64,000 nt of DNA from Vanilla planifolia. Its lineage: Eukaryota; Streptophyta; Magnoliopsida; Asparagales; Orchidaceae. Of the stretch, positions 33,273 through 45,549 are shown piece after piece (position 1 is the stretch's first letter; every line of letters starts with the position of its first letter). A program made the translations under genes and the position numbers. The notes beneath the pieces were generated by a model. It made no database searches. It was given only the letters and a program-made list of their open reading frames with translations, and was not told the origin of the DNA. The stretch spans positions 501,001 through 565,000 of the forward strand of contig JAIUJO010000083.1 of assembly GCA_023846275.1 (NCBI GenBank), written 5' to 3'.

Positions 33273-34819
33273 CACACACACACACCTAAGTTCAAACACT
33301 CACCTACTCTCATACATGCATGCACATGCATAAGGACACACATACACACATGCAAGCACAGACACATGCACACACATAATCACACACACATATAAGTAGC
33401 TTGTTCATGCATAGGAACAAGCACATGTATACATAAATGTGCTCAGACACATCAACACCTATAAGAACACACACACATAGATGCACACTCACATGCACAC
33501 ACATGCATGCACACACACATCTATGCACACAAACATGCAATCACACATGCATAATTAGACACACATATGCACTTACACATACACACAAAAACATACACAC
33601 ACACACACACTCACACATAGACATGCACAAACAAATGCATGTACTTGCAGACATGCACCCATACATAAATGACCTCACACACCTACACTTGTAGACATTG
33701 ATGCACTCAAGCACAATGTTACATATATGCATATCCATTCACATACACACACACGCACACACACACTCACAAACATATGCTCACATATATACATTGACAT
33801 GCACATAAACACACACACACACACACACACACTCACACCTATACATGCTCACACACACAACCACATATGTATACACACACTCACACACATGCACAAAAAT
33901 GTACAAAAATGCACAAACACATGTACACTCACATACACACAACAAACATACACACACTTGTAGGCTAACACAAGTGCACACCTATGCACATGCTCATGCA
34001 CACAAACACATGCATGCATATACAGGCACACAAACACACACTCACATGCATGTTCTTGAAAAAACCCACACATACATGCACACCAATATATGCATGCACA
34101 TATGACCATACACAAAGACACTCATGCATAATTTTAAAAGTGCACACAGATGCACATGAGCATGCATAGATATAAGCATGCACAGACACACAAATACAAG
34201 CAAGCATCCACATAAGGAGACACACTCATGAACACATGCACTCATATGCACACATACACACATACACACATAAACACACAAACATATGTGCACAAATGCA
34301 CACACACACACACACACATATGCACACACAAACACACACCCACACACACTCACACCTTAGAATACACACACACACAAACATATTCAAACACAAATTCATA
34401 CACACACACATACACTTGTGCACCCATGCAATCACTAGCACACAAAGAAATACATGTACACACACACACACACACACACACACTTACACAAACATGTAAA
34501 CACATGCATGCATGCACACAAACACACACATGTACATCCATACTAGCACATGCATGCATACATCTACATATACAAACATAACAAATCACACATACACATG
34601 CCCACACACAAAAATATGTGTGCTTGCACATGCACACACACATACATATATATATGCTTACACACACATGCACATACACACCCCCATGTTGACGAACAGG
34701 GTCACATGTGCACAAAAGTACACATATGCATATGTATATACATGAAAACCTATATACATGCACAAACACACATACATATGCATGCACAAATGCACATACA
34801 CGATGGCACACACACATAT

Positions 34820-34850
34820 GCACTCGTAAGCTCATAACAAATGAATTTTT
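34820..34850. other. Junction between CA-rich array and AT-rich satellite
   Basis: Left of about 34,830 the text is CA-rich (ATATGCACTCGTAAGC). To its right, from about 34,842, the sequence aligns to the AT-rich monomer at the TTTTTAATT box. The short link CTCATAACAAATGAA looks like a shortened version of the end of a 410-bp monomer. No unique sequence, target-site duplication or transposon end separates the arrays. It may be a real heterochromatin boundary or an assembly join. Confidence 0.8.
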
Positions 34851-34977
34851 AATTGAAGAGATCTCATTGGGATAATTTCAATTATGTTTATTTCATCACA
34901 TCAGATAATGTCTGAACTTATTATGATTTACTAAATTAAATAAGCATAAATATTAATAAATTATTATTTGAGTGTTA

Positions 34978-34996
34978 AGTATATATATATATATTA
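34978..34996. repeat. Short AT dinucleotide run
   Basis: An uninterrupted AT run sits where other monomers have ATATATATTAAAG. It is a small local expansion of the monomer's own sequence. Confidence 0.7.
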
Positions 34997-36737
34997 AAGT
35001 TGAAATAAAATAAATTAAAGTAACACAACATAACTAAATGAAAGTAATAAAATGGTCACATGAAAGGAGATGAACAGAAATTTCTTGTAAAGCATGCCCA
35101 AATTTTAGAAATGAAATATCCAGAAATATAATAATGAATATTTAATTTGGTCGACCTCATTAAGATGAGCCTAATGTTGTTTGTTTTATCGTTATCAAAT
35201 ATTGTTTAGAATTTCTACAAATTACAAAAGTAAATAAAGATTAATAATAATAAATTATTATTTTAATATTTATTAAATATATATTAAAACTAAAATGAAA
35301 TAAAATGAAATAATATTATACAAGAAATTAAAAGAAATGCGATGGTTATGCAAGAGGAGATTTAGGAATGTAATAAAATCAAAGTGAAACATTTGGTAAA
35401 CTAAGATTAATTTATGAGAAAGTTATAATCCAAGACACTAAGAAGATCAATTATCACATCTTTGATCATCAAATAAACTACAAATAGAAATGTCTAATAA
35501 AATAAATGAAAACACTATGAAATAAAATATTTTAAAATAGCATAGATAATATTTAATTAGATTGGGCTCATCAAGATGAATCCACTGATATTTATTTCAT
35601 ATTTGTTAGACCTTGCTTCGTATTACTATGAATTATCAAATTATTTTAAAAGAAAATTGAAGTAAATTAAAGCTATGTAATAATAATATCAAATTGAAGT
35701 GATGGAAGGTTCACATGTGAGAAGATTTAGGGTAACATAGAAAAATTAAAAAAATTAAAGAAAAAACATTGCAAGTATAGGATAAAGTATTCGAGAAACG
35801 TTCATTACTAAATACTAAGGAGATCTAGTGTAACAACCATAATCATGAAATCAGGCAGAAATTAAAATTCTTTGTGAAGCATGCCAAAATAATAAAAAAT
35901 AAAAAATTGAAAAATGAAAGATATATCACTAATTTGTTATAACATGTCTATGTGAGTGTAATGATGTTTGTTTTATCTTAATTAGATGTCATTTAGAATT
36001 ATTACCAATTATCAAAAAAATTAACATAAATAATAATATATTATTCTTTAATATTGAGTAAATATGTGATAAGATATAGATGCGATAAATTGAAGTATTG
36101 TAATATAACTAAATGAAAGTAATGTAATAGTCACATGAGAGAGATTTCTAATTACATAATATTATAATCAAATCAAAGTAGTGCATCTAAATAAATGAGA
36201 TAAATTGTAAGGTAAAGTTACATTCAATGACATTAAGAAGATTGAGAATAATATCATCAATCATTAAATTACATATGAATTGAATTTTCTTCAATGGCAT
36301 GCAAAAGCCTCAAAAAATGAAATATTTAACAAATATGAAAACAAATATTTAATTAGGAAGAGCTCATCATGATGAGTAAAATGACATTTTTTTTGTTTCA
36401 ATTAAAATTAATTTGAAATTACTATGATATGCAAAAATAAATAATAATAAATTATTAATTTAATACTAAATAAATATATAGTGAATCTAAAATTAGAGAA
36501 ATTAAAGCAATGTAATAGAACCAAATCAAACTAATATAAAGGTCAGACAATAAGAGAATTATAATTATATGGTAATGTGAACAAATAAAAGACAAAAATG
36601 GAAAAAGATGAGGTAAAATTTATAGGAAATTTGTGTTCCAAGTTACCAACTACATTGAGTGCAATACCTCGACCATTAAATTACGTATAAAAAGTTTTAT
36701 AAAATATGTAAAATAATTTTTTTAGACATAAAAATTA

Positions 36738-36938
36738 ATATTTAATTAGATAAAGCATGCCTGGACAAGTCCAATAATATTTGTTTCATCTTCGTTGGAC
36801 TTTTTTAGTATTATTATGAATTACCAAAATAATTAATCATATACAATACCAAATTATTTTATAATTATTAACTAAATGTATAGTAAAGTAAAAAAGGGTA
36901 AAATATATAAAATAATATTTTTAAAATATAAAAATTAA
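36738..36938 (+). repeat. Half-length satellite monomer (about 200 bp)
   Basis: The monomer box recurs after only 200 bases. The unit runs normally through TTTGTTTCATCTTCGTTGG and the AT-rich core, then jumps from about 36,885 to the terminal part of a monomer (TAAAATATATAAAATAA). The middle, with the duplicated ATATAACCAAATCAAAG motif, is absent. Unequal recombination or an internal deletion explains this. Confidence 0.8.
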
Positions 36939-37110
36939 TATTTAATTTGATAGAGCTTGCATGGACAAGTCTAATAATATTAACAAAAGATTATTATTAT
37001 ATTTAGTAAATATATAAGAAATTTTAAATGTGATAAATTAAAGCAATGTAACAAAACAAAATGAAAGTATTATAAATGTCGTAAGAGAGAAGAATTAGAG
37101 ATTCAAGGTA

Positions 37111-37223
37111 ATACACTTGATTTTTTTAATATCTTTAAATGTAGCTTTCATGTACAATTCATCTCATTTCTTGAAATTGTACATGAAATTTGCTTTCGAA
37201 GATATTAAAAAGTTCAAGTGTAT
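37111..37223. repeat. Hairpin inside a monomer: about 50-bp arms, 12-bp loop
   Basis: The left arm 37,111-37,160 is the reverse complement of 37,173-37,223 with roughly eight mismatches. The outer parts (ATACACTTGA with TCAAGTGTAT) and the inner parts (TTTCATGTACAATT with its complement) pair perfectly, and the loop is 37,161-37,172. The right arm is normal monomer sequence. The left arm replaces the expected second ATATAACCAAATCAAAG and AACATTTGAAG part, so it is an inverted copy written into the monomer. Confidence 0.85.
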
Positions 37224-37316
37224 CATCCTTGATAATGAAATCAAGTATGAATCAAAATGACTCATAAAATGAGTGAAAACTCTAAAGAATAAAAAACTTT
37301 AAAACATGAAATTGAA

Positions 37317-40300
37317 TATTTAATTTGGTAATTCTCGATGAGATGAGACCATTTACATTTATTTAATATTGATTGAACCTATTTTTTTATTACTATGTGC
37401 TGCTAATGTAAATAGGCTTAAATAAAAAATATATTATTATAATACTAAGAAAATATATATTAAAGTAGAAAGAAGATAAATTGATGTAATTTCATATAAC
37501 ATAACTAATACGATGTAAAGGTCACATGAGTTGAGATTTAGAGATCAAAAGAGATATAACCAAAACAAAACAAATCAATTGAAGAAATTAAATAAATTAC
37601 GTGGGAAAGTAGCATTACAAAATACTTAGAAGGTCAAGTGTAGCAAACTCGATCATTGAATAAGGTATAAATCAAAATATCTTGTAAAACGAGCCACAAT
37701 CATGGAAAATAAAAATATTAAAATATAATAATTAATATTTAATTGGATTAAGCGTGTGTAGATGAGTCTAATGATGTTGTTTTGTTTTCGTCAATCCTCA
37801 TTTAGAATTATTATGAATTACAAAAACTAAATAAACATAAACAAAATTAAATTATGATTTGTACTATTAATAAAATAAGTAATAAAAAAATAAGATTAAT
37901 TTAGAAAATTTAATATAACAAAATAAAAGCAATCTAAATGTCACATTAGACAAGAGTTTGAGTAATATAGTAACGTAGCCAAACCTAAGCAAAAAACTCA
38001 AAGAAATGAAGTGAAATCTATGAGAATGTTGTATTCCAAGATACTAATGAGATCAAGTGTAACATTCCTAATCATTAAATATGACATGAAGCCAAAAGGC
38101 TCCTAAAACATGCAAAAATCATAAAACATAATTATATAAGAAATATAGAATTGAATTTCTAAATTGATAAAGCTCACCAAAATGGGTCGATTATTTCCTC
38201 TTCATCGAACATCATTTAGAATTTTTGCAAATTATCAAAATAATTAAACATTAAAAAAATAAATTGTGATATGAATATTTAAGAAATTAATATTAAACCT
38301 AAAATAAGATAAATTATAGCAATATAATATAAGAAAATAAAAATATGTTGAATTGACATGAGAGTAGAATTAAAGTTTAATAGAAATATAACCAACTCAA
38401 AGTAAAAACTTTGAAGAAATAAAATAAATTATACAAGAAAGTGATGTTCCAAGATACATGGAGATCGAGTCACATCCTCTTTTAATAAGTCTGGTAAAAA
38501 TTGAAATGTCTAATAAAGCATGTCAAAACCCTAAAACAATATTTAAGAAGATTAAATTGATTATTTTATTAGATCAAGTTTATTATTTCGAGTCTTTTTA
38601 TTTTTGTTTTTTCTCCATAAGAACTCCCTTGGAATTACTACAAATTACTAAAGTAACAAAGTAATAAGTATTAATAATAATAAGTAGATACATATAAGAG
38701 GTGAAACAAGATAAATTGATGTGATGTAATGTAAGCAAATAAAAATGATGTAAAGGACACATAGGAAGTGATTTAGAGCTACATTAACCAAATCATAGTA
38801 TAAAATTTAAGGAAATGTGAAAAATTGTTTTGGAAGGTTATATTCCAAGGCACTTAAAAAATGAAACATAATATACTTAAGTTTGCAAATTAGGTAAAAA
38901 TTAAAATATCTCTTAAAACATTTGAAAACCTTAGAAAATAAAATAGTTAAAAATATAAAATTAAATATTTAATTAGACAAAACATGTTGATAGAAGTTGA
39001 GAGACATTTGTTTCATTTCATTTAGAGCTTGTTTGGAATTTTTAAGATTAGCCATACGAAAGAAGTGTGCAAAGTAATAAATTATTATTTTAATACTAAA
39101 TAAATGTCTAATAATTAATAAACTAGATAAATTAAGGCAATATAATATAACCAAATTAAAGTGATGTTTAGGCCACATGAGAGAAATTAAGAGTTATATA
39201 GTAATTTAGGCAAATCGAAGCAAAACATTTGCAACGATGAGGTAAGTTATATAAGAACGTTGTTTTCCAAAATACTAAGGTGACAAAGTGTTGATCATCA
39301 AATTAGGCATAAATACAAATATGTAGAAAAGGATACCAAAATCGTATCTAGTTATTAAAAAAAATATAAAAATTGAATATTGAATTGGATATAGCTCATC
39401 GTGATAAGTTCAATAATATTTATTTAATCTTAATTGGGAGTCATTTGTTATGACTATAAATTTCAAAAGTAAATAAGCATAAATAATAATAAACTATTCT
39501 TTTAATAACAAGCAAACATATATTTAGGTTGAAGTCTTATAAATCAAAGAAAAGCAATATAATGAAATCAATTTGATGTAATGGTCTCACTATAACAAAT
39601 TTTGAATTACATTGTAATATAACCAAATCATCACAAAATAAATTTGAAAACATTACATAAATTATGTGTGAAAATTGTATTCCAACATATTGAGGAGATC
39701 AAGTGCAACAACCTAGATCGTAAAATTAGGTATAAACCAAAATACCTCTTAAAGCAAGATAAATTCTTAAATAACAAAATATTTGAAAATAAAATATAAA
39801 AATAAATTTTTAATTATATATAACTCATCTAAATGAGTATAATGAATTTTTTTACATTTTGATAAGACCTCTTTTAGAATTATTAAGATTTAAAGAAGTA
39901 AATAAATATAAGTAAATTGTATGTTAATATTAAAAAGTACAATAAAAAATAACTTGAATAAATTAAAATAATATAATATAACAAAATTGATGCAATATAA
40001 GGTCACATGAGAAAAGATTTACAATTACATAGTAATACAAAAACTTTAAAGCTAAAAAGTTGAAAAAATGAAATAAAGTTTATGAGAAAGTTGGATTTTG
40101 AGATAGTTGGGAGATCCAGTGCAATACCTTAAATAGTCAAATTAGGTAAAAATCAAAATATCTCATAAAACATGCCAAAATTATAGAATCTTTAATATTA
40201 AAAAATAATAAAAATTAATATTTAATTTTCTAGGCTCCTCGAGATGATTTCAACTATATTTCTTTCACATCAATCAGACCTTAATTTAAATTACTACAAA

Positions 40301-41459
40301 TTATCATAATAAATAATCATATATAATAAAAAATTATTATTTTAGTATAAAATAAACATATGTTTTACTTGAAATTTGGTAAATTGATGCAAAGTATATA
40401 ACTCATCAATGTTACATAATTGTCACACGATAATATATTTTGAGTTACATAGTAATATAATGAAATCAAAGCAAAACATTTGAAAAAATTACATAAATAG
40501 TAGTTGAAAGTTGTACTCCAAGATATTAAGGATATCAAGTGTAATATCCTTAATAATTAAGTTTGGTGCATATCCAAATGTCTCATGAAGCATGCCAAAA
40601 CCATAAATAAATTTTTAAAAATAAAAATAAATTTTTAATTAGACAGCTTATTTAGGTGAGTCCAACATCATTTGTTTCCTCTCCATCAAAACTCATTTTA
40701 AAATACTACAAAGTAAAAGAGTAAATAATTAGAAATAATAACAAATTATTATTTTAATATTAACAATAAAAAATAAAACAAAATAAATTGAGGCAATGTA
40801 ATATAATAAAGTGAAAAATTGTAATTGCCACATGAGAGAACTTAACTTTCATAAAAATATGTTCAAATCAAAGAAAAATATTTGAAGAAATGAGATAAAT
40901 AGTATGGAAAGCAGCATTCTAGGATATTGAGGAGATTGAGTATAATATGATCAATCATCCACATAGGTTTGAATCGAAAGCCTTGTAAAGCAGGCAAAAA
41001 ATTAAAAAATTAAAAAAATTAAAATATTTAAAAATATAAAAATTGATATTTAATTGATTAGAGCTTATCAAAATGAAACAACTAATTATTATCTCGTATG
41101 GCTTGGACCTTGTTTGGAATTATTTAGTACTTCCAAAAATAATAAGGATAAATAATGACAAATTATTATTATTATATTTGGTAAATATATAAAAAAGCTA
41201 ATGTGAAATAAATTAAGTAATGTAACACAACTAAATGGAATAATTGTAAATGACATAAGAGAGGAGAATTAGAGTTGCAAAGTAAAATAACAAAATCAAA
41301 ATGAAATGTCTCAAGAAATGAGATAAATTACACATGACACTTGCATTCAAAGTATTGAAAATGATCGAATGTATCATCCTTGATAATGAAATTAGGTATG
41401 AATCAAAATGATTCATAAATTGTTCCAAAACTCTAGAAAATTAAAAAAATAAAAGTGAT
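37317..41459 (+). repeat. Satellite higher-order repeat, copy 1 (10 monomers)
   Basis: Monomer boxes lie at about 37,317, 37,735, 38,155, 38,558, 38,965, 39,378, 39,806, 40,219, 40,630 and 41,046. Each resembles the monomer ten places on more than its neighbours. Diagnostic variants are TAAAGTAGAAAGAAGATAAA in position 1 (37,461 and 41,604), TAAGTAGATA in position 4 (38,681 and 42,766), TGAATTGGAT in position 6 (39,381 and 43,468) and AAAGCCTTGTAAAGCAGGC in position 9. The offset is 4,143 at position 1 and about 4,085 from position 4 onward. Confidence 0.85.
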
Positions 41460-44400
41460 TATTTAATTTAGCAAAGCTCAATAAGTGAGTCCATTGGCAA
41501 TTATTTTTTGTCGATTAAACTTATTTTTCAATCACTCTAAATTCGTAAAGTAAATAGGCCTAAATAACAAAAAAAATATCATTATTACTAACAAAATATA
41601 TATTAAAGTAGAAAGAAGATAAATTGATGAAATTTAATATAATATAAGTAATATAATGAAAAGGTTACATGTGATAAGATTTAGAGTTAGAAAGTAATAT
41701 AACCAAAAAAAAGAAAAACATTTGAAGAAATTTAATAAATTGTATGGGGAAGTAGCATTACAAAATACTAATAAGATTAAATGTAACATCCTCAAATATC
41801 AACTAAGGTAATAATGAATATTATCTTGTAAAATATGCCAAACCCATGCAATATAAAAATATAAAAATAAATATTTAGATGGATTGAGTTTATTTCGATT
41901 ACTCTAATGACATTTGTTTCATTTTAAATGGATATCTTTTAGAATTATATGAATTACAAAAGTAAATTAGCATAAAAAGGATAAAATTATTATTTAATTA
42001 TTATTAAAAACATAACAAAGCCAAACAAAATAAATTGAGCTAATTTAATATGAGAAAATCAAAGAAATATAAATGCCATGTTAGATTAGAAATTGAGTAA
42101 CATAGTAACATAACCAAACCTAAGTAAAAAACAAGAGGAAATGAAGTAACATCAATTACTTTATTGCATTCTAACATACAAATGAGATAAAGTGTAACTT
42201 CCTCAATCATGAAATATGATATGAAGTAAAAATGCTTATAAAACATACAAAAAACATTGAAAATAAATTATATAACAAATATAAAATTTTATATTTTAAA
42301 TTGATAAAGCTCACTAAAATGAGTCCAACAACATTTTATTACACCCCATCATACTTCATTTAGAATTTCAAACAATTATCCAAATAATTAAACATAAATA
42401 ATAATAAATTAGTATTTAATAATATAATATAATATAATATGTTGAAGTCACATGAGAATAAGTAGAGTTTCATAGAAATATATTGAAATCAATACAAAAA
42501 CTTTGAAGAGTTGAGACAAATTATGTAAGAAAGCTATATTTCAAGATACTTGAGAGATTGAGTGTCACATTCTCTATCGAAAATAGTAAAAATCAAATTG
42601 TCTTGTAAAGCTTGCCAAAACCCTAGAAAAAATATTTAAGAATATGAAGTCACTTATTTAATTGGATAGAGCTTATTAAGGAAAGTTCAACAATGATTTG
42701 TTGTCTCCAATGAAAATCCTTTGGAATTACTACAAATTACTAAAGTAGTTAAACATTAATAATAATAAGTAGATATATATTAAAGATAATAGGAGATAAA
42801 TTAATGTGATGTAATATAAGCAAATAAAAATGATGTAAAGGTCACACGAGAAGAGATTTAGAGTTACATAAACTAAACAAAAGTATAAAATTTGAAGAGA
42901 TGGGAAAATTTATTTGGGAAAGTTGCATTCCAAGATTATAAGAAAATAAAACATTACATCCTTGATCCTTAAATTAGGTATGAATCAAAATGTCTCATAA
43001 AATATTTGAAAACTTAGAAAATAAAATGGTTAAAAATATAAAATTAAGAATTTAATTGGATAAAACTCGTCGAGAGGTGGCAAACAACTTGTGCTTCATT
43101 TCGATCAGATGTAGACTTGAATTCGTACGATTAGGCTATCAAATAGGAATAAAAAATAAAAAATTATTTTTTGAATAATAATTAAATGTTTAGTAATTCA
43201 TAAACTCGATAAACTGAAGTAATGTAATATATCAAAATTGTAGAGATGTGAAGATCACATAAGAAAATTAAGAGTTACAAAATAATTTAGGCAAACCAAT
43301 GCCAAACATCATAAAAAATGAGATAAATTATATAGAAAAGTTGCATTCCAAGATGCTATGAGATCGAGTATAACATCCTTAATAATCAAATTAGGTATAA
43401 AAATGTGTCATAAAAGTTGTAATAATCATAGTAAGTTAAATATTTAAAAATATAAAAAAAAGTATATTGAATTGGATATAACTCATTGGAATGAGTTCAA
43501 CGAATTTTGTTTCGTGTCGATTAGGCCACATTGCACATTACTATAAATTTTAATTGTAAATAAGTAGAAATATTAGTAAATCAATATTTTAATATTAAGA
43601 GAACATATAGTTAAGCTAAAGTCCAACAAATAAAAGCAAAGTGATATAATCAAGTCAACACGATCTAATTGTCTCATGACAACAGATTTCAAGTCACTTT
43701 GTAATACAACGAAATCATTGCAAAAAAATTTTGAAACAATAACATAAATTTTATGTGAAAATTGTATTTCAACATATTAAGGAGATCAAGTGCAACATCC
43801 TTGATTACAAAATTAGATATTAATAAAAATTCCTCTTAAAGAAAGCCAAAATCCTAAAAAGTAAAAATATTTTAAAATAAAATATAAAAATCAACTTTCT
43901 ATCATATATATGATTAGTCCAACAATGTTTGTTTTATTTTTACTCGACCTCTTTTAGAATTACTATGATTTAATAACTTAATTAAATATAAATAATAATA
44001 AAAAATTATTTTAATATTAAAAGGATATACAATAAAGTATAATTTAAATAAATTTATTCAATATAATATAACCAACTTGAAATAATATAAAGATCACGTG
44101 AGATGATATTTAGAATTATATAAAAATACAACAAAATCAAAGTAAGAAATTTAACAAAATGATGTAGATTGTATAAGAAATTTTAGATCTAAGATATTAA
44201 GGAGATTAGTGTAACATCATCAATCATCAAATTAGGTATAAATCAAAATGTCTCAAAAAATATTCTAAAACCATAGAATCTTTAATATTTTAAAAACATA
44301 AAAATGAATATTTAATTTTCTTAGGCTGGTCGAGATGATTTCAGTGATACTTGTTTCATGTCAATTAGACCTTAAAAGTACCATAAATTACCAAATTAAA

Positions 44401-45549
44401 CAACTATAAATAATAATAAAGTACTATTTTAATATTAAACAAATATATATTTAACCTAAAATCTGGTAAATTTATGCAAAGTAATATAACCAATCAATGC
44501 ACAATAATGGTCACATGGTTGTAGATTTCATGTTATATAGTAATACAACCAAATCATAGTATAATACTTGGAAAAATACATCAATTAAAAGTGAAAGTTG
44601 TATTCAAAGATATTAAGGATATCTAGTGCAACATTATCAATCGATAATTAAGATACAAAATGAAATGTCTCGTAAAACATACCAAAACCCTAAAAAATAT
44701 AAAAATAAATATTTGATTAGATAAAGCAGTTTGAGGAGAGTCCAATGTCATTTGTTTCATCTTCATCAAATCTTGTATGCAAATATTGTGAGTTAAATGT
44801 GTAAATAAATAGAAACATAACAAATTATTATTTTAATAATAAATAGAAGTACATGAAAGATGAAATAAGATGAACTAAATTAAAACAATATATCTAAATC
44901 AAAACATTGAAATTACCACAAGAGAGGAGAATTCAACTTTTATAAAAATATAATCAAATCAAAGTAAATGATTTGAAGAAATGAGATAATTTATACATAA
45001 AGCAGCATTATAGCTTAATAAGGAGATCGTGTAAAACATCGACAATTGTCAATATAGGTATGAATCAAAAGGCTTATAAAACAAGCAAAAAACATAAAAA
45101 TAATAATTTAAAAATATCAAAATAAATATTTAAAATATTAGATCTCATTAAAATGAGTCTAATGATATTTTTCTTTTATCAATTGGACCTTATTTAGAAT
45201 TACTATGAATTACTAAAATAATGAGCATCAATAATAAAAAACGATGATTATTATATTTAGTAAATATATATGAAAGATAAAATAAGATAAATTAAAGCAA
45301 TGTAACATAGTAAATGATAGCATTTTAAATTTCATAGGAGAGGAGAATTAGAGTTTCATAGTAATGCAACAAAATTGAAGCAAAACATTTTAAAAATTTA
45401 AAAAAATATTTGGAAAAGTTGTATTCCAAGATATTAAAAAGGTTAAGTGTATGATACTTGATAATCAAATCATCTACAAATCAAAATGAGTCATAAAATA
45501 AGTTAAAGGACTAGAAACTAAATTGCAAAAAAAAAATATAAAAATGAAT
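41460..45549 (+). repeat. Satellite higher-order repeat, copy 2 (10 monomers)
   Basis: Boxes lie at about 41,460, 41,872, 42,290, 42,656, 43,048, 43,468, 43,893, 44,309, 44,709 and 45,127. The third monomer lost about 50 bases near 42,420, where a TAATATAATATAATA run now sits, which accounts for the drop in offset from 4,143 to about 4,085 relative to copy 1. The landmark of position 1 recurs at 45,694 (offset 4,090) and that of position 4 at 46,850 (offset 4,084). Confidence 0.85.

Larger units (their letters stand above)
1..34831. repeat. Degenerate CA-rich simple-sequence array (about 34.8 kb, open at left edge)
   Basis: The whole stretch is built from short words such as ACAC, ATGC, ATAC, GCAC and ATGTGC on the + strand. 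Purines and pyrimidines alternate almost everywhere, broken by short slips such as AA, CC, TT or TAG. Uninterrupted (CA)n runs are short; the longest I noticed are about 25 bases (near 32,590, 33,808 and 34,459). G is mostly preceded by T, and CpG is scarce. Every long open frame here, on both strands and in all frames, encodes monotonous His-Thr-Tyr-Met or Cys-Val-Met text that simply reads the repeat; none has a domain, a codon bias or a consistent start. I see no unique sequence island longer than about 40 bases. It is best read as an ancient (CA/TG)n array decayed mainly by transitions; a degenerate minisatellite is the alternative. The left boundary lies outside the window. Confidence 0.95.
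34832..37316 (+). repeat. Degenerate leading monomers (about seven, several truncated)
   Basis: Monomer boxes lie at about 34,848, 35,138, 35,550, 35,925, 36,345, 36,738 and 36,938. The spacing of 290 after the first and 200 after the sixth shows internal deletions. These units lie upstream of the clear higher-order repeat. The 36,345 unit resembles the later seventh-position monomer (39,806) and the 36,938 unit resembles the tenth-position monomer (41,044), so this may be a damaged earlier copy. Other assignments are not clear. Confidence 0.75.

Noticed and set aside
36780-36810. CENP-B box-like text (TTCGTTGGA) in a satellite monomer
   Set aside because: Only the first half of the box is present, the CGGGA part is missing, and other monomers lack it. 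It is a chance variant of the TTTCATCTCGATTAGACC region.
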